A DNA stretch of 64,000 bases. It comes from Diplonema papillatum. Lineage: Eukaryota; Euglenozoa; Diplonemea; Diplonemida; Diplonemidae. Shown here piece by piece: positions 1-11,536 of this stretch (positions are counted from its first letter, which is position 1; each line of letters starts with the position of its first letter). The stretch spans positions 1-64,000 of the forward strand of contig JAPJBO010000833.1 of the NCBI GenBank assembly GCA_030068145.1, given 5' to 3'. The position numbers were made by a program, and so were the translations under genes. The notes under the pieces are model-generated. The model saw only the letters and a list, made by a program, of their open reading frames with translations. It ran no database searches and was not told the DNA's origin.

Positions 1-54
1 AAGCTTCCGAGAAGGAAAGGACCCGCATTTCAAGCTCGACATCCAGTCGTAGGA

Positions 55-58
55 ACAC

Positions 59-89
<31 letters not shown>

Positions 90-97
90 ACACACAT
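55..97. repeat. (CA)n microsatellite
   Basis: A nearly uninterrupted CA dinucleotide run with one G interruption near its start and one AA near its end. A shorter CA/CT-rich stretch follows near 135-165. Confidence 0.95.
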
Positions 98-1670
98 AAG
101 TGGGCTATACTTCTATTCAGCCATGAGCTTTAAGACACACACACTCACTCACTCACACACACCGGCGACAACATGCAAAAACTGCAGGTCGTTCACTGGC
201 AATCATCTTGCACTGACTCATTTCACACTCAGGGCTTGCCTGCACTTGGTTGGCCGCCCCGGTGGCACGTGATGCACGTGTCACCTCCTCTCAGCTGTGT
301 GAGTGGAGAGAGAAACCGCCAGCTCCTCGTGTGTGCGCAACCCGCAACGGAAGCTCGCGAAGAAAACAGGAGTTCCATTGCTGAACCTCACTCTCTCACT
401 CACACGTACTGAAGGAGGCAGACCCATGTGCCCCCTACGCTCACTGGTTGGTAATCACCAAACCTTAGCGGGCCCAGCGTTTTGTGACGACTCCGAACTT
501 ACTTTGTAGAATAGGTTACAAAACCGAAGGCAAACGATACCCGCCCCCCTCCCTAAGAAGACGTGCCGCGAGCATCAAAATCTGAGTTTAGCGCAGTTAT
601 CAGAAAGAAAAAGTTGACCCAGTTCAAGGGCCAGTTGTAATGTTCTTCCCCCTCCCCCTACCTGCGGAGTTTTACACTCTCTGCGACCCTTTTCCCTTTT
701 CCATTTCACATTTTCTTCGAAGAAAACTGATGTCAGCATCAATCACGCAGGCAGTGTCTGCTCATACATTAAACTAAGATCTCCCCCCTTCGACCCCCAA
801 CCCCTACCTCCCCTCTAGCCTTCGTCGACGAGTATTTCTCGCTGCTGTGCGGGCCCCGCCTGGCGGTAAACTCAGCTGAAGGGATAGCGCTGGCGTCGGT
901 CGACTTTTTCGAATCAGGGGACAGAACCCCCGCTCAGGGCTTACGCAGCTCTTTTGTCTTGGAGCTAAATACCTACTGAGAATCAGTACGCAGGGTCAGG
1001 CAAAAAATAAATAGAGCAAAGGGGGCTCACCTGCCAGTGTTGCATGTCTTTGCCTCTGCCTCCTCTCCGGCCTCAACCTTCCAATGTCGCGGTGGTAAGC
1101 AACAGCAGGATCTGCCGACCGGAATCCCCGGTACTGCGGTTGATTCCCCAGATGAATCTGCAGAAAAGATAGTACGTGCTGATAACGTACTGATTTCAGC
1201 ACGAAGTTCGTAAGTAAATCCTGGTTTGGCATGGAAGGGCGCGAAATTCGTTGTCACGGGCACAAGTTTGGTTTTAGTGTAAGAGCATTCCGCCAGAAGA
1301 CAACCCCGCCGAACACACGGAAGCTGTCTAAAAAGAAGAGCAGACGCTCGCTCCGGTGAGCGGGGGCGAGCGACCGGTGGTCAAACCGCAGGTTGCAAGA
1401 GCTTCAGTCGGAGTTAGCGCAGTGCCACAGCCCCGTCCGCTGTCCTCGCACATTGAGTCCTGCTGCCGTCGCGGAAAGAACAACAATTCCCCAGCCCAGA
1501 ACTGGCTTGTACAATACACGCACTGCTACACCGCTAATACCACATCGCACCACAACTGATCTAAAAAGAGCTGGTGGATTGGGGGGCAAACCCCCGGGAA
1601 GACCGGAAAAGCTAGACAGAACGTCGATCCCAAAAGGAAAGAGGAAAAGAGAAGAAAACGAAAGTGAAAA
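98..1670. other. Gene-free block with a fragment of dispersed repeat R3
   Basis: No reading frame here has convincing composition. Positions 744-796 resemble a repeat also present at 5,306-5,356 and inside a WD40-gene intron at 29,068-29,120. The shared core is a GGCAGTGTCTGC-like stretch, then CATTAAACTAAG and a C-run. Positions 808-838 resemble the CCCCTCTAGCCTTCG part of repeat R1. Nothing else is recognisable. Confidence 0.6.
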
Positions 1671-1890
1671 CCTGCGTGGAGGAATCAGCTGCCTTCGTGT
1701 GACACTTGCTGTCGTTGGGATAAAGGGGGAAAAAAATAACGAAAAGAAAAACGAAAAGAAAGACCCTGCGTAAACGAATCAACCGTGGGCTAGTTTGACT
1801 TGCTGTCGTTGGAAAAAAAAGGAAAAGAAAACCGGAAAGGAAATACCCTGCGCACAGGAATCAACCACCTTAGAGGGTAAAAAGAAGGAA
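1671..1890 (+). repeat. Short tandem array, ~85-93 bp unit, 2.5 copies
   Basis: Units begin at 1,671, 1,764 and 1,846 with CCTGCG, then a GAATCA(A/G)C core, then TTGCTGTCGTTGG in the first two, and an A/G-rich spacer. Single diverged units recur at about 6,060-6,115 and 21,010-21,070, so the unit is also dispersed. Confidence 0.75.
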
Positions 1891-3907
1891 AACAAAACCA
1901 CGCTGTTTCATCTTCGTACATCCTCAGATGGAAGTGACGTCACATTCTTCTTTGCTGCGTTCCGCTAAACCTGTATGTCGGTTGTCAAAACAGGGCGAGT
2001 ACACATTGTTAGCGCGCACGAACAAAGTTCGGACTTCTTAGGGGATCCGAAAGCAATCTGTGCCGCAGAAGCGAAGAGACGAACAGGAGAAAAACACAAC
2101 CCCCCTTTAAACATTTTGTATAAGTGAGCCAGTCCACTCCCCTGTTCTCTGGAAGTGCATCGAACGGCCTGCTGCTATTGGTTGTCACCTGGTGACTAAT
2201 GCAGGCCATCGCTACAGATATTCTGCATTCTAACCTCAACTGCTGCAGTGCCATCACAGTCTATTAGCAGTCGATCACAGGCTAGCGCAGGCAATCGTAG
2301 GCGACGATCAAGACGAGCTAAAGAGGCGAAAGCATGACACATCACGTGCAGGGAGATAACCGCGCCGCCGGCGATGCAGATTGTCGCCGCGGATTCTTTG
2401 CATTCTAACCCAAACAGTCGTAGCCTGTCACAGGCACGTATAGTCGATCACAATCTATTGGCCGGGGGTCGACCGGCTCAATAAGGGAAGCAGTGTAGAA
2501 TGGGAAACCCAGCCGATGCGTTTACCCTCTGTGGTCGGGAGCCCGACCAGTCGGGGGGGGGGGGGGGGGGGGTTAGTCCCAGCATCCAACTCGTCTTTCT
2601 CTCACTTTCCCTTTCCTCCTCGGAGAAGCGCGGTAGCAGTGTCTATGACTACGCGAACACCATGTAGGTGTGGGGAGAGGCCCTGGGAACCTGAGACTGC
2701 TGGACTACCAGCGCCCTCCCTTCCACACCCTTTGTTCTGATGTTCTCTCCCCCTCCCTCCTTTTAAGATAGTCGGGTTATCGGGGGTCCTCCGCGAGAGT
2801 TAAAACGAGAGAGCAATTTAAAAAAGCGAAGCCACGACCCGCCCCGTCCCTTCTAACTGTCTCAGGTTTTCCACCGGTGACCGCTGTCTCCGGCGCTGCT
2901 TTATTCTATCAGCACCGAACACGCAACGCGAGAAGAAAAAGCTGAACGTTGTGTGTTATCACCCCATCATTCCATCTGGACTCAGAGTAAAATAAAACTA
3001 AACAAGACCTGCGCCAGCTGTCTCTTCGGTTGCTTTGGGGCAGCTCGACGACTAATACGATCTACTACACCGGCTCCTGATCTTGAAGGAGGGACCCCCT
3101 GGGGGAACGGGGGTGGAAACACGCTTTTTCTGCCCCCCGTGCAACCCCGCCGGAGCGCTTACGTCATACCGGCCGCTCGTCTTTTCGACAGAGAGTTCCG
3201 GCACCTCGTCCGTTCTCGTCAGCCTCGGTGAAGGCGAAGTTCGAGAGACCAGCAACAGTGGCCGTTCTCACTTTATCTGCTTTTTTACACGGCGAAGTCC
3301 AGCCCTAGAAGCTGGAGTTAAAACGCGGGTGGCCCATCCGCTTTTCGAGTGTGACTCGCACGTCTCCGTGGTGCAAAGCTTACTCTGACAAACCAAGAGG
3401 AAAACAGGTCTCTCCCCTACCATGGACCAGAAAATTCCCTGCTCGATCCCTAACGCTCCCTCCTTTCGTGTTGTGAGATGCAGGTGTTCCAACAGTTGAA
3501 CTTCCAACCCAACGCAGACACGCCAGCATTGAATGCTGGTAGGGGCCGTAGGCGGGGTGCTTGATCCCGGAATCAAAACGCATAAGGCCACCACTTTCGT
3601 TTCCATTGCCGCACTTCGTCCGTATTGGACGTCACTAGTTGAGCGCCGCCTCCTCGTTTCTGCCTCAGGTCGTAGGTTCGAACGCAGCAGCGAATATCAA
3701 CCATTGCTCCGTACTTATTACTCCATCGCTGTCGCGACCAGAAGGCATAGGAAGCGCAGGAAGAGGCGGCTGCACGTCTCTGTGATACTTTTGGCCACTC
3801 GAACGTTGGTGGACCTGACCCTCCGAAGCTCACGCGTCGAAGAGAGCTTTGGAAAACTGATTCCCGTCGAAGAACCGCCGTTCTTGCGGTGCATGCATAG
3901 GAACTCC
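1891..3907. other. Gene-free block with repeat fragments and a 20-bp G run
   Basis: No coding region is supported. Positions 2,175-2,290 and 2,375-2,490 are diverged relatives of each other and of 20,000-20,140; all end near GACCGGCTCA. A run of 20 G lies at 2,553-2,572. Positions 3,308-3,357 resemble 62,305-62,372 (CTGGAGTT, then a GCGGGTG and GTGTGACTCGC stretch). Confidence 0.6.
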
Positions 3908-3908
3908 G

Positions 3909-4133
3909 TTTTTTTTGTATAAGCACCTGCTTTGTAGGAAATGCTTGAGGAGACTGCCAGTTGCGATAGATCAAAGGAGGTAAATGTGCTGTAGCCCACA
4001 CGAAACACAGGTAACCCTGGGTTTAGTGGCGGGCGTAAGCGTTCAACAAAAAAGACCCACTTTGTAGTTGTATTGTTTTCTCCCCCTCTAGCCTCCTTCG
4101 AAATGAGCACAAGGCAGTCCCTCGAGTATTTTT
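3909..4133 (+). repeat. Dispersed repeat R1, near-complete copy
   Basis: One of four near-complete copies of a ~225-bp repeat. It starts with a T-run and GTATAAGCACCTGCTTTGTAG, includes CACACGAAACACAGGT and TTAGTGGCGGGCGTAAGCG, and ends with CCCTCGAGTATTTTT. No terminal inverted repeats or target duplication could be seen. The first ~35 bp (T-run then CTGCTTTGTAG) look like a 3' splice site. Confidence 0.85.
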
Positions 4134-7100
4134 ACCACTCACACCGAACCTCAGGTAGTACCGATACGGTTCTCACCTTTGCGCCTACATTGCGGCAGTA
4201 AGAAATCGGAGGATTTTTGAACCACCTTCAGTTTTTTCATTGGCGTGTGCTGATGACTCCCCTCTAGCAGCAAGAGCTGTCACAGACGCACCAGCCGGGA
4301 TCAGCCAGTCAGGAAACCTCCCAGCCCAGGGCAGAGGGAAACCTATGGCGTTGCAGTAACGAAGCGCGCTCGAGTGTCCGGTGAATCCCCTTGTCACACC
4401 ACCCGGTTGATTGCACGCTACCGGGCGCTAGCGTCTGGCAAGAGGGTTCACTCGTGTCAAAGTACGCACCCAAAATTCTCCACCACCGAGCTAAGCTAAG
4501 ATATTTAGCAGCAAAGCACGTCACCCTCCCCTAACTGCGCGTTCTCCCGCCCAATGAACAACTGAAACGAGCAGGAATCTATCAGATGCTTGGGCATATC
4601 ATGAAACAAAAGATACCTGCATGCAGTCGAATGAAGTTCAATTCCTCATCGTCGGTTGCAAAAGAAGAAAAAAAAGACAGTCTAAAAAAGACGTTCGCTC
4701 TAAAAAGACCATCGCAGGCTCCGACGTTCGCGTGTCTCCTACCAACGGAGAAAGAGAGCCGCACTTGCCACTACCGCAATTGCTGCGTCAACAACCCAAG
4801 GATACACAAGTAGACCTAGCTGCACAAAACACAGCTTGGAGAAACCGTGTGCCGAAGAAAGGAAGTAAAAACAGACCGCCCAACAGACGACTAACAGGTA
4901 CACATAAGGAAAGAGCCCCATTCCGCCTTTACTGTCGCCGCAGGCACAAAACACGGTCCCTTAAAACTCGAAGCAGTCTAAAAAAAAAAAAAACGCGTCC
5001 CGGTTTCCACTTCTTCTTTTCCAAAACTACGCATTTATTTTCCTTCCTTCCGGCGGTATTGAGCATGAAAGTCTTCTTTGCACCACGAAGAAGTCCGAAC
5101 CTTTCATGGTGTTTCACGAAGAGAAAAATACTTCAGTCAATGTTAAAGCAATGAGTTAAAGCCCCAGGGAGTGGTAAAACAATAATTTGCCCGGAAGAGT
5201 AAAACAACAGTTTTAGCAACACTGTTGTGTTCACTCGGGGAGTCCCGTGTAAAAAATAGCTTCACCCATGCCACGAGTTCCAGCCGGTGAAGGCACAAAG
5301 CTTTCCATGCATGAGAGGCAGTGCTCTGCCTAAACATTAAACTAAGATTTTCCCCCCTGCTCGCACCGGAACAGGACTGAAAATCCCCATCCAAAGGACC
5401 CACTGATGAGCTCTGACTTTGGATTGGTCTGCGTTCAAGAGCGTAACATGAGACGAAGAACGAGGTGCACACAACACCGCGGTAACAAACACAGGGGCTA
5501 GTCCCTCAAGGTTTCATTCCCCACTTTGGGAGCCGTACACACCCCTCTTTACAACTTTCTCGCGGCGGTTGGGCGATATCGTGCGCCGTCTCATTGGGGT
5601 TTGGAAGCTGGGATGCCTGTTGGCCGCCTCCTCTCTGCTTTCACGAGAGGGTGGATGAAGGGGAAAATGGGGTCCATCGCGCTCATCAGGTAGAAACACC
5701 TTCTGCCAAAAATACTCGACGTAGCTGCTTCGACTCCGAATGGAAGGGGGGAAATATAGAGGTAAGGGGCAAATACAATACAAGCACAATCTGATTTGTT
5801 CTTCGCTTACACCACCGTGTGTTGTTTTCTCACTCAGGACTTTTGACCTGTTGTGTTTGTGTGATTTGTCGTGTAGGGGTAGACCCGCATGACCTCACGT
5901 CCGTTAAACACGTGGTTCGGTAGTTACAGCACTTTGGATCCCTTCTGTTCTTTGTCGGGCAGCATCGTCAAGCATTTCCTTTCAAGCTGGCGCTTATGTA
6001 AAAAAAAAAAAAAAAAAAACGATCATCACCGTGGACCCAAGCAAACGCTGGACGGGGGAGACCCTGCCCGAAGGAATCAACCACCCCCGGGTGGGCTAGT
6101 CTGACACAAGTTGTCAACAGGAAAAAAAAAAAAGGCGAAAGATGCTACTGTTCGTTAGCGCTTGTGGAAACATCTACTACTACTGCGAACACGGGGGTTC
6201 TGACTGCCGTTACCCTGTCGCCAGTGGAAACATCTTCGACTGACACACATTAGCCGAAGCCAACGAAGGAAAAAGTGCTCGTACAGAACCTTTCCCCACA
6301 CTTCGGTTCCGCGCTGAGGATGGTACTCACGTGTCCGTGGCTCAAAGGACCAAATACGGCACAGACGGGACCAGTGCGGTGTTGAGCTCATATCCATTCC
6401 GAGCACGTTCTTGCGATTTCCCCAAGCACAAAACTAAGATGTTACCCCGGGGCCTTTCAGAAGGTCCTTGCGCATATCCGCTCCATCGAACAGTACCAAA
6501 AGGTGCTACGCAGGGTTGGACGCTATTTGCTCGTTAGCCGGGGACACTAATTTTGGGCGCACCCAATCGGCACCTTTCCCTAGAATCCTCGCCGCCCATC
6601 TTTCTTTCTCTCACCCTATGTTCCCTAACTGTGGGGACCTCCGAACAGCCTCCCTGGCCCTGGCCCACGCCTGATGCCGCAACCCTTTAACCCGGGCGGT
6701 GGCGCTTTGGCATGAGCCAGGAACCTCAACAGGAGCAGCGCGAGAGGCATCATCCACGCTTCAAAGGCCCACACACTACTATGTCCCCTAACTGACACGT
6801 GACTGAACTCCAGCATCTCGTGGATCTTTTGGTGAAGACCTCGAAAAGTGACGGGCGCAGGCCTTTTCTCAAATGAAGGTGTGTGACACACCTGCAAATA
6901 AAGCGTGCCGCACCCGCAGCAACTGGTCATTGCTATACTCTAAAAATTAGCGGCTGACACTGCCTCAGAGCGGGTTGTAGCCTGTTTTATTGGAGTCATG
7001 CCTCTTGCAGAAAGCGAGAGGAAGAAGCGATTTAACTCAGTCCAGAAGCAGGCTTTGAAGCCCGCCTGAGGGTGTACCGACGAACCATCTCCCATCCCCC

Positions 7101-7182
7101 CCTATTCTTTGACCGCTAACTCGCGCACCTTTGTACCGTCACCCACCACCCCCCCCAAACCCCCTTCAACCCCAAGAAACAT
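4134..7182. other. Gene-free block with repeat fragments
   Basis: No coding region is supported. Recognisable pieces are an R3 copy at 5,306-5,356, the inverted R8 repeat at 5,808-6,000, an ~85-bp unit relative at about 6,060-6,115 and an R6-like piece at about 6,326-6,375. A-runs occur at 4,981, 6,001 and 6,121. The remainder holds nothing I recognise. Confidence 0.55.
5808..6000 (-). repeat. Dispersed repeat R8, inverted relative to the copy at 42.8 kb
   Basis: The reverse complement matches 42,782-42,975 over almost its whole length. Shared landmarks include CGTGGTTCGGTAGTTAC, GGATCCC, GCATTTCCTT and AAGCTGGCGCTTA, plus CACCACCGTGTGTTGTT at the outer end. The other copy lies in the intron of the proline-rich protein gene, so intron and intergenic DNA share this sequence. 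Confidence 0.8.
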
Positions 7183-7190
7183 TTCCCCCC

Positions 7191-7827
7191 CAGGCATCTT
7201 GTTAAGAACCATCCATCCATCCATCAGCCGGCTGACCCCCCCCCCTCACAGGCTATTTTCACTGTGGAGGGGGGAGACGCTACCTGTCACACTCTAAGGT
7301 GGTCACCACGGTGGGCGGTCAGAAAAAAATTTTTTTTTGTCGTATAAGATCGCAGATCTTAGAAGATTAATATATCCGACGAGTACCTAACACTCGTTAC
7401 AGGTTAAATAACCCCGTCGCTACCCCGAAAACATCGTAATTTCACCCCTCGCTTGCCCACCCACCCTTGCCCCCTTTTTTCTGAAGCCGTGTCCTGAGGC
7501 GTCACGACGATTGTGACAAACACACCGAATCACTGCCTGACCTTTCTACTTTCGATTTATGCATCATCCGCGACGGTGAAGACGAAGCAGCAGACGAAGC
7601 AGCAGACGGAGCCAGTATACGCAGTAGGAGGAGGATGTATTATGCCCCAAATACCCCAAATACCACACTTTGGAAAAGTTTTGTGCCCACTTTTGGCAGG
7701 GAATTTTGACCATTTCACCTCAGAGAATTTGACCACCCAGCCTCCAAGGCAACTGCACTGTAGAGGGGGGGGGGTCTGGTTCATCCGGCCATCCGGCCAA
7801 AGTGGCTGATCCTTAACAAGAGCGCTG
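7191..7827 (+). mobile_element. hAT-type miniature transposon, copy A (with internal extra segment)
   Basis: A non-autonomous element bounded by the 8-bp target duplication TTCCCCCC (7,183-7,190 and 7,828-7,835). Its ends are imperfect inverted repeats: CAGGCATCTTGTTAAG on the left, and on the right the complement of CAGCGCTCTTGTTAAG. It is homologous to 17,495-17,835 but carries ~300 extra bp (about 7,337-7,643) that include a repeat piece (7,373-7,461) also present at 10,249-10,335. The 8-bp duplication and CAG-type ends are typical of the hAT superfamily. There is no transposase. Confidence 0.88.
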
Positions 7828-7835
7828 TTCCCCCC

Positions 7836-10800
7836 CCCCCCTTCTTCACTTTCGATGTCCCGAATTGTGTTCTTTTTCGCCGTATTTGTTTCTTTTCGTT
7901 TCCTTGCGCTCGTCCACGTGTTCTTTTCCCTTCCGCCGCGCCCTGAGGCTGGGGCTCGCGGCTCCGGGGCCAGCCCAATCAAATCTGCAAGCAAACAGAA
8001 ACGAAGATTCAAGAAGAAAAGAAAAAAGATTTCGCCGGAAACACAAAAAAGACGCATGCGCCATTCGGCGCGCGACACAAGAAGCCAACATGTAAGCAAA
8101 CGCAAGAAGCGGAAAGGCGTGCAAATGCAAAAACCGTACACCGCGAGAGTAGGCTAAAGTAGAAGGGAAACTAGAGTTTTCGTTGACCGCACTACCCTGA
8201 GCCCAAATCCTGGACGTGGTTCTAGGAGGCAAATTTGGCAAACGATCATGATCAGAAGGTCCTACTAGGGCGGTTCAGTTTCCTCACACATCCGCACACA
8301 TCAAGCGCTTCCCCTCGCATTGTGGTTGCGGCGGGAAGCAGCAAAAGGGAGAAGCGTTGGAGGGTCCTGCTTCGCCAAATGGCCAGAATTGATCCACCTC
8401 TCTCCGAAACATTAATCGAAGGCTCACTCCCCCCGGTGAGACGGTTTCGGCTCACTGAGATCCGGTGAAAGACTCTGTTCAAGCGCATCAAATATTCCAG
8501 GAATCGGCCGTGCCGGGTCAAGCCCAGGAAGAGGGGTGCTCGTTTAAAAGAGACCGATCAACGAAGCCAAGTCTTAAGCACACGCCCACCACCCTCCCAC
8601 CCTCCACCGGGGACTTTGTTGAAGGTCAGCACAGTCAGTTCTTCCAAAAAAGTTCCCGCTCTCCGGGTGTGTCGGGACACCCTTATTTATCTCCAGCTAC
8701 TAAGGCTGGACCCCACCGCGCAAGGCGGAGTCTCATCAGATTTCTATTTGGAGTGGCCGACTGCCGCTCACTGGAAGATTGGGCTCGGGCTGGTCAGTTG
8801 GCTGCTGTTGGCTGCTGTTGGCTGCCTTCGAGTCGGTACTTGCCACGAGTCCCCGGCGATTGCGCGACTGGGCCGTCTCCACAGTTGCATTGCATTTCGC
8901 ATGTTCCCTGTCGACCGGATTTTCAGTTACCGGTCGCCCGTTGAGAGGGCCTCATCGACGTCCGGGCAATCGTAAATTCTTAACGAGGAAATTCTTAACC
9001 CCGCCCCCCGCACCTCGCCCGCATAATCTCAAAACAGCTCACACACTTTTCTCTTGCTACAGCCTGGTTGGTGCTGCACACGGCAACCCCGTCCACTGTG
9101 CCATACCACGAGTTAGCATCAGCACGACCCCCTGCTGATCCGTGCGAGCAACAAGGCAAGGCGTCGCAGTCTGAAGTCGGGGTTCCGGCAGCTCTCAACT
9201 GCTGACGGTGGGCGCACTGTCATGTTTATCAAGAAGTGAAAGCTAGCTCAAAACCTTTCACCGGGGCGGGGTTTAGAGAGTCCGGGCGGCGTTAGTGGCA
9301 CCAACAGAGTGAGCCGGCGCCTTTCATCTCACCTTTACTCGGGGGTGTCACGCATGCCCTTGCCAGACGCTTGCGCCCGGCATTCGCGGGGCAAGCCGGC
9401 CCGCCCAGTGCTACCTGACGAGCCTACGTTTCTCTGCATTTTCCAACCCTGCAACTACTGTCCTGAAAGGATTGTCTCTGTCCTGCTGCCGGCAAATACT
9501 GCGTGGTCCCACTGCCACACTCCTCCCAATTTCGGCCCAATTTCGGTGCAAGTTTTGATTGTGGGTGCCCGCCTGGCATGCTGGCTAAAGTAAGCAATGA
9601 GAAGTGTGCACACAAGTAAACGAAAAGGGCAGACAACCGACTCCGCCTATACAATCCACCTACACGCGCCGACCCCCTTTTTGGGGTTTCTTCCACTTTT
9701 CTTTTGGTTTTAATTACTGTACACTTGTGCTGGTGAAGTGTTTCCGAAACAACGGTGCATGAAAGCCCCCGGAGAGAGGTTTATACCCTGTACACTTGAG
9801 AAGCTTAGTCATGCTGGTTGTTGCTTTGTTTATCGCAATGCAAGCCTCGTTTCCGGAAATGGTCCTTCTGGAAATGGAAGGAAGTCTTCTTTCAGCGATG
9901 CTTGAGCGCTTGATAAAGAGTCCCCCTCTAGCAGGGGACCTTGGAAACCCGGTTTCCCGGTTTCAGAAACCGGGGTTTTCCGGTTTCGGTTTTCAAAAAT
10001 CATATTTTATAAATTATGATTTCAAGTGGCCCCCTGTGCTGTACAGTACTGCAGTTACATGGCGCGTCACGGTGTGTCACTGCAATTCGAATCTTTTCAC
10101 TTACCATCTCCGTAGTTTGATAGACGTGCACACCACCACCGCAAGCTTATGTCTCACCACCCCCCTCCGCCCCTACTCCAACCCCTCCTGTAGCTCCCCG
10201 AACTGCATATTCAGCTGTAATTTTGGAACTGCACATCAAGTGCAACCTATTCCGACGAGTATCAACACTTGTACAAGCTTCTCATCCCGTTGCTAACCCG
10301 AAAAACACTGTATATTCACTCGCTTGCCCAACGGCGCCTTCCCCCTATGTTAAGTCCAGTGTTAAACGAAGTAGCGAGTGGATGCGAGGAGAGCAGTAGT
10401 CCAAAACTCCTTTCCCCAACATCCCCCGTATTTCTTATCGTAATAACAATTAATTGTAAACACGAAGAGAACGCTGGCAGCGTCTTTAGGACAAGCCTAC
10501 CAATCATATTCACTTACTATCACTCACTAACAGGCTAATCCTCCCGGCACGTACAAACAAACATCGCGCCTATTCTTTTTGGCAGCAAACGCGATTGTTG
10601 GCGCGACTGAGGTGTGCTGCTCAGGGTAGTTGAAGGCCTGTCAGTAGTCCCGAGGGACGATAATACTAATGCCAATCTTTTACTAAACTGAGGTCAGACA
10701 CACACACACACTGAGACGTGGACGCACTCTCGCTAAGAGGGGGGCCACGTTAAAATAGGTTCTTAACACACACACACACTGAGATCAGGCAACCCATACC

Positions 10801-11310
10801 AATGCGGTTCAGGCCATCTAAACGGATCAAACTGACCCCCGACACAGAAACAAATCCCCCCCATTTGAAGAAATCCTGATGGGGAAATATTCCCCCCTCT
10901 CTTTCACTCTCTTCCCGGGAAATTCGCCCCTCGTAGCACGGGTGGTCCTGGTTGAGACGAGCCACGAACAGCACAATTCGGACTCACATCGTTGTCCAGT
11001 CGCAGAAACTCAGATTCCGCGCCTAGTGTATCTGAAGAAAGGACCGAACAGTTCAACACGGTGTAGAGCACGTCCGCCCTCCCCTCTTTTCAGCCCAAGG
11101 TGTTTCCCCCCAGGAAACACCTTGTTGACAAGGAAAACATTTCCCATTTCCCCGAACAGCCTCTATGGCCACCGAGACTCTGAGTCAGCGGCCCTTTAAT
11201 TCTATAATTGGCAAATTACTTCCTCCCACGCATATGAACAAGGCAAGCGGAAAACAATCCGAAAGGCTACTGCCCCAGTCGTGCGTGCGCAGCAAACCCA
11301 GATGATTATT
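7836..11310. other. Gene-free block with repeat fragments
   Basis: No coding region is supported. Pieces seen are a ~90-bp repeat at 10,249-10,335 shared with 7,373-7,461, repeat R4 at 10,439-10,580, and 10,930-10,980, which resembles 22,458-22,505. A compact GGAAACCCGGTTTC/GAAACCGGGGTTTTCC hairpin lies at about 9,942-9,982. Confidence 0.55.
10439..10580 (+). repeat. Dispersed repeat R4, copy 1
   Basis: A ~140-bp stretch closely matching 14,698-14,848 in the same orientation. Both contain AACAATTAATTGTAAACACG, GAGAACGCTGGCAGCGT and CACTCACTAACAGGCTAATC, and end in GCCTATTCTTTTT. Confidence 0.85.
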
Positions 11311-11536
11311 CTTTTTTTGTATGAGCACCCGCTTTGTAGGAAATGCTGAGGAGACTGCCAATTGCGATAGATCAAAGGAGGTAAATGTGCTGTTGCCCAC
11401 ACGAAACACAGGTGAATCTAGGTTTAGTGGCGGGCGTAAGCGTTCAACAAAAAAGACTCACTTTGTAGAAGGAGTGGTTTCTCCCCCTCTAGCCTCCTTC
11501 GAAAATGAGCACAAGGCAGTCCCTCAAGTATTTTTT
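11311..11536 (+). repeat. Dispersed repeat R1, near-complete copy
   Basis: It is colinear with 3,909-4,133 over its full length, from the T-run and GTATGAGCACCCGCTTTGTAG to CCTCAAGTATTTTT. Differences are scattered substitutions and small indels. Confidence 0.85.

Noticed and set aside
7557-8141. 194-residue minus-strand frame
   Set aside because: It runs through the hAT MITE copy A and low-complexity sequence; no domain and no codon bias.
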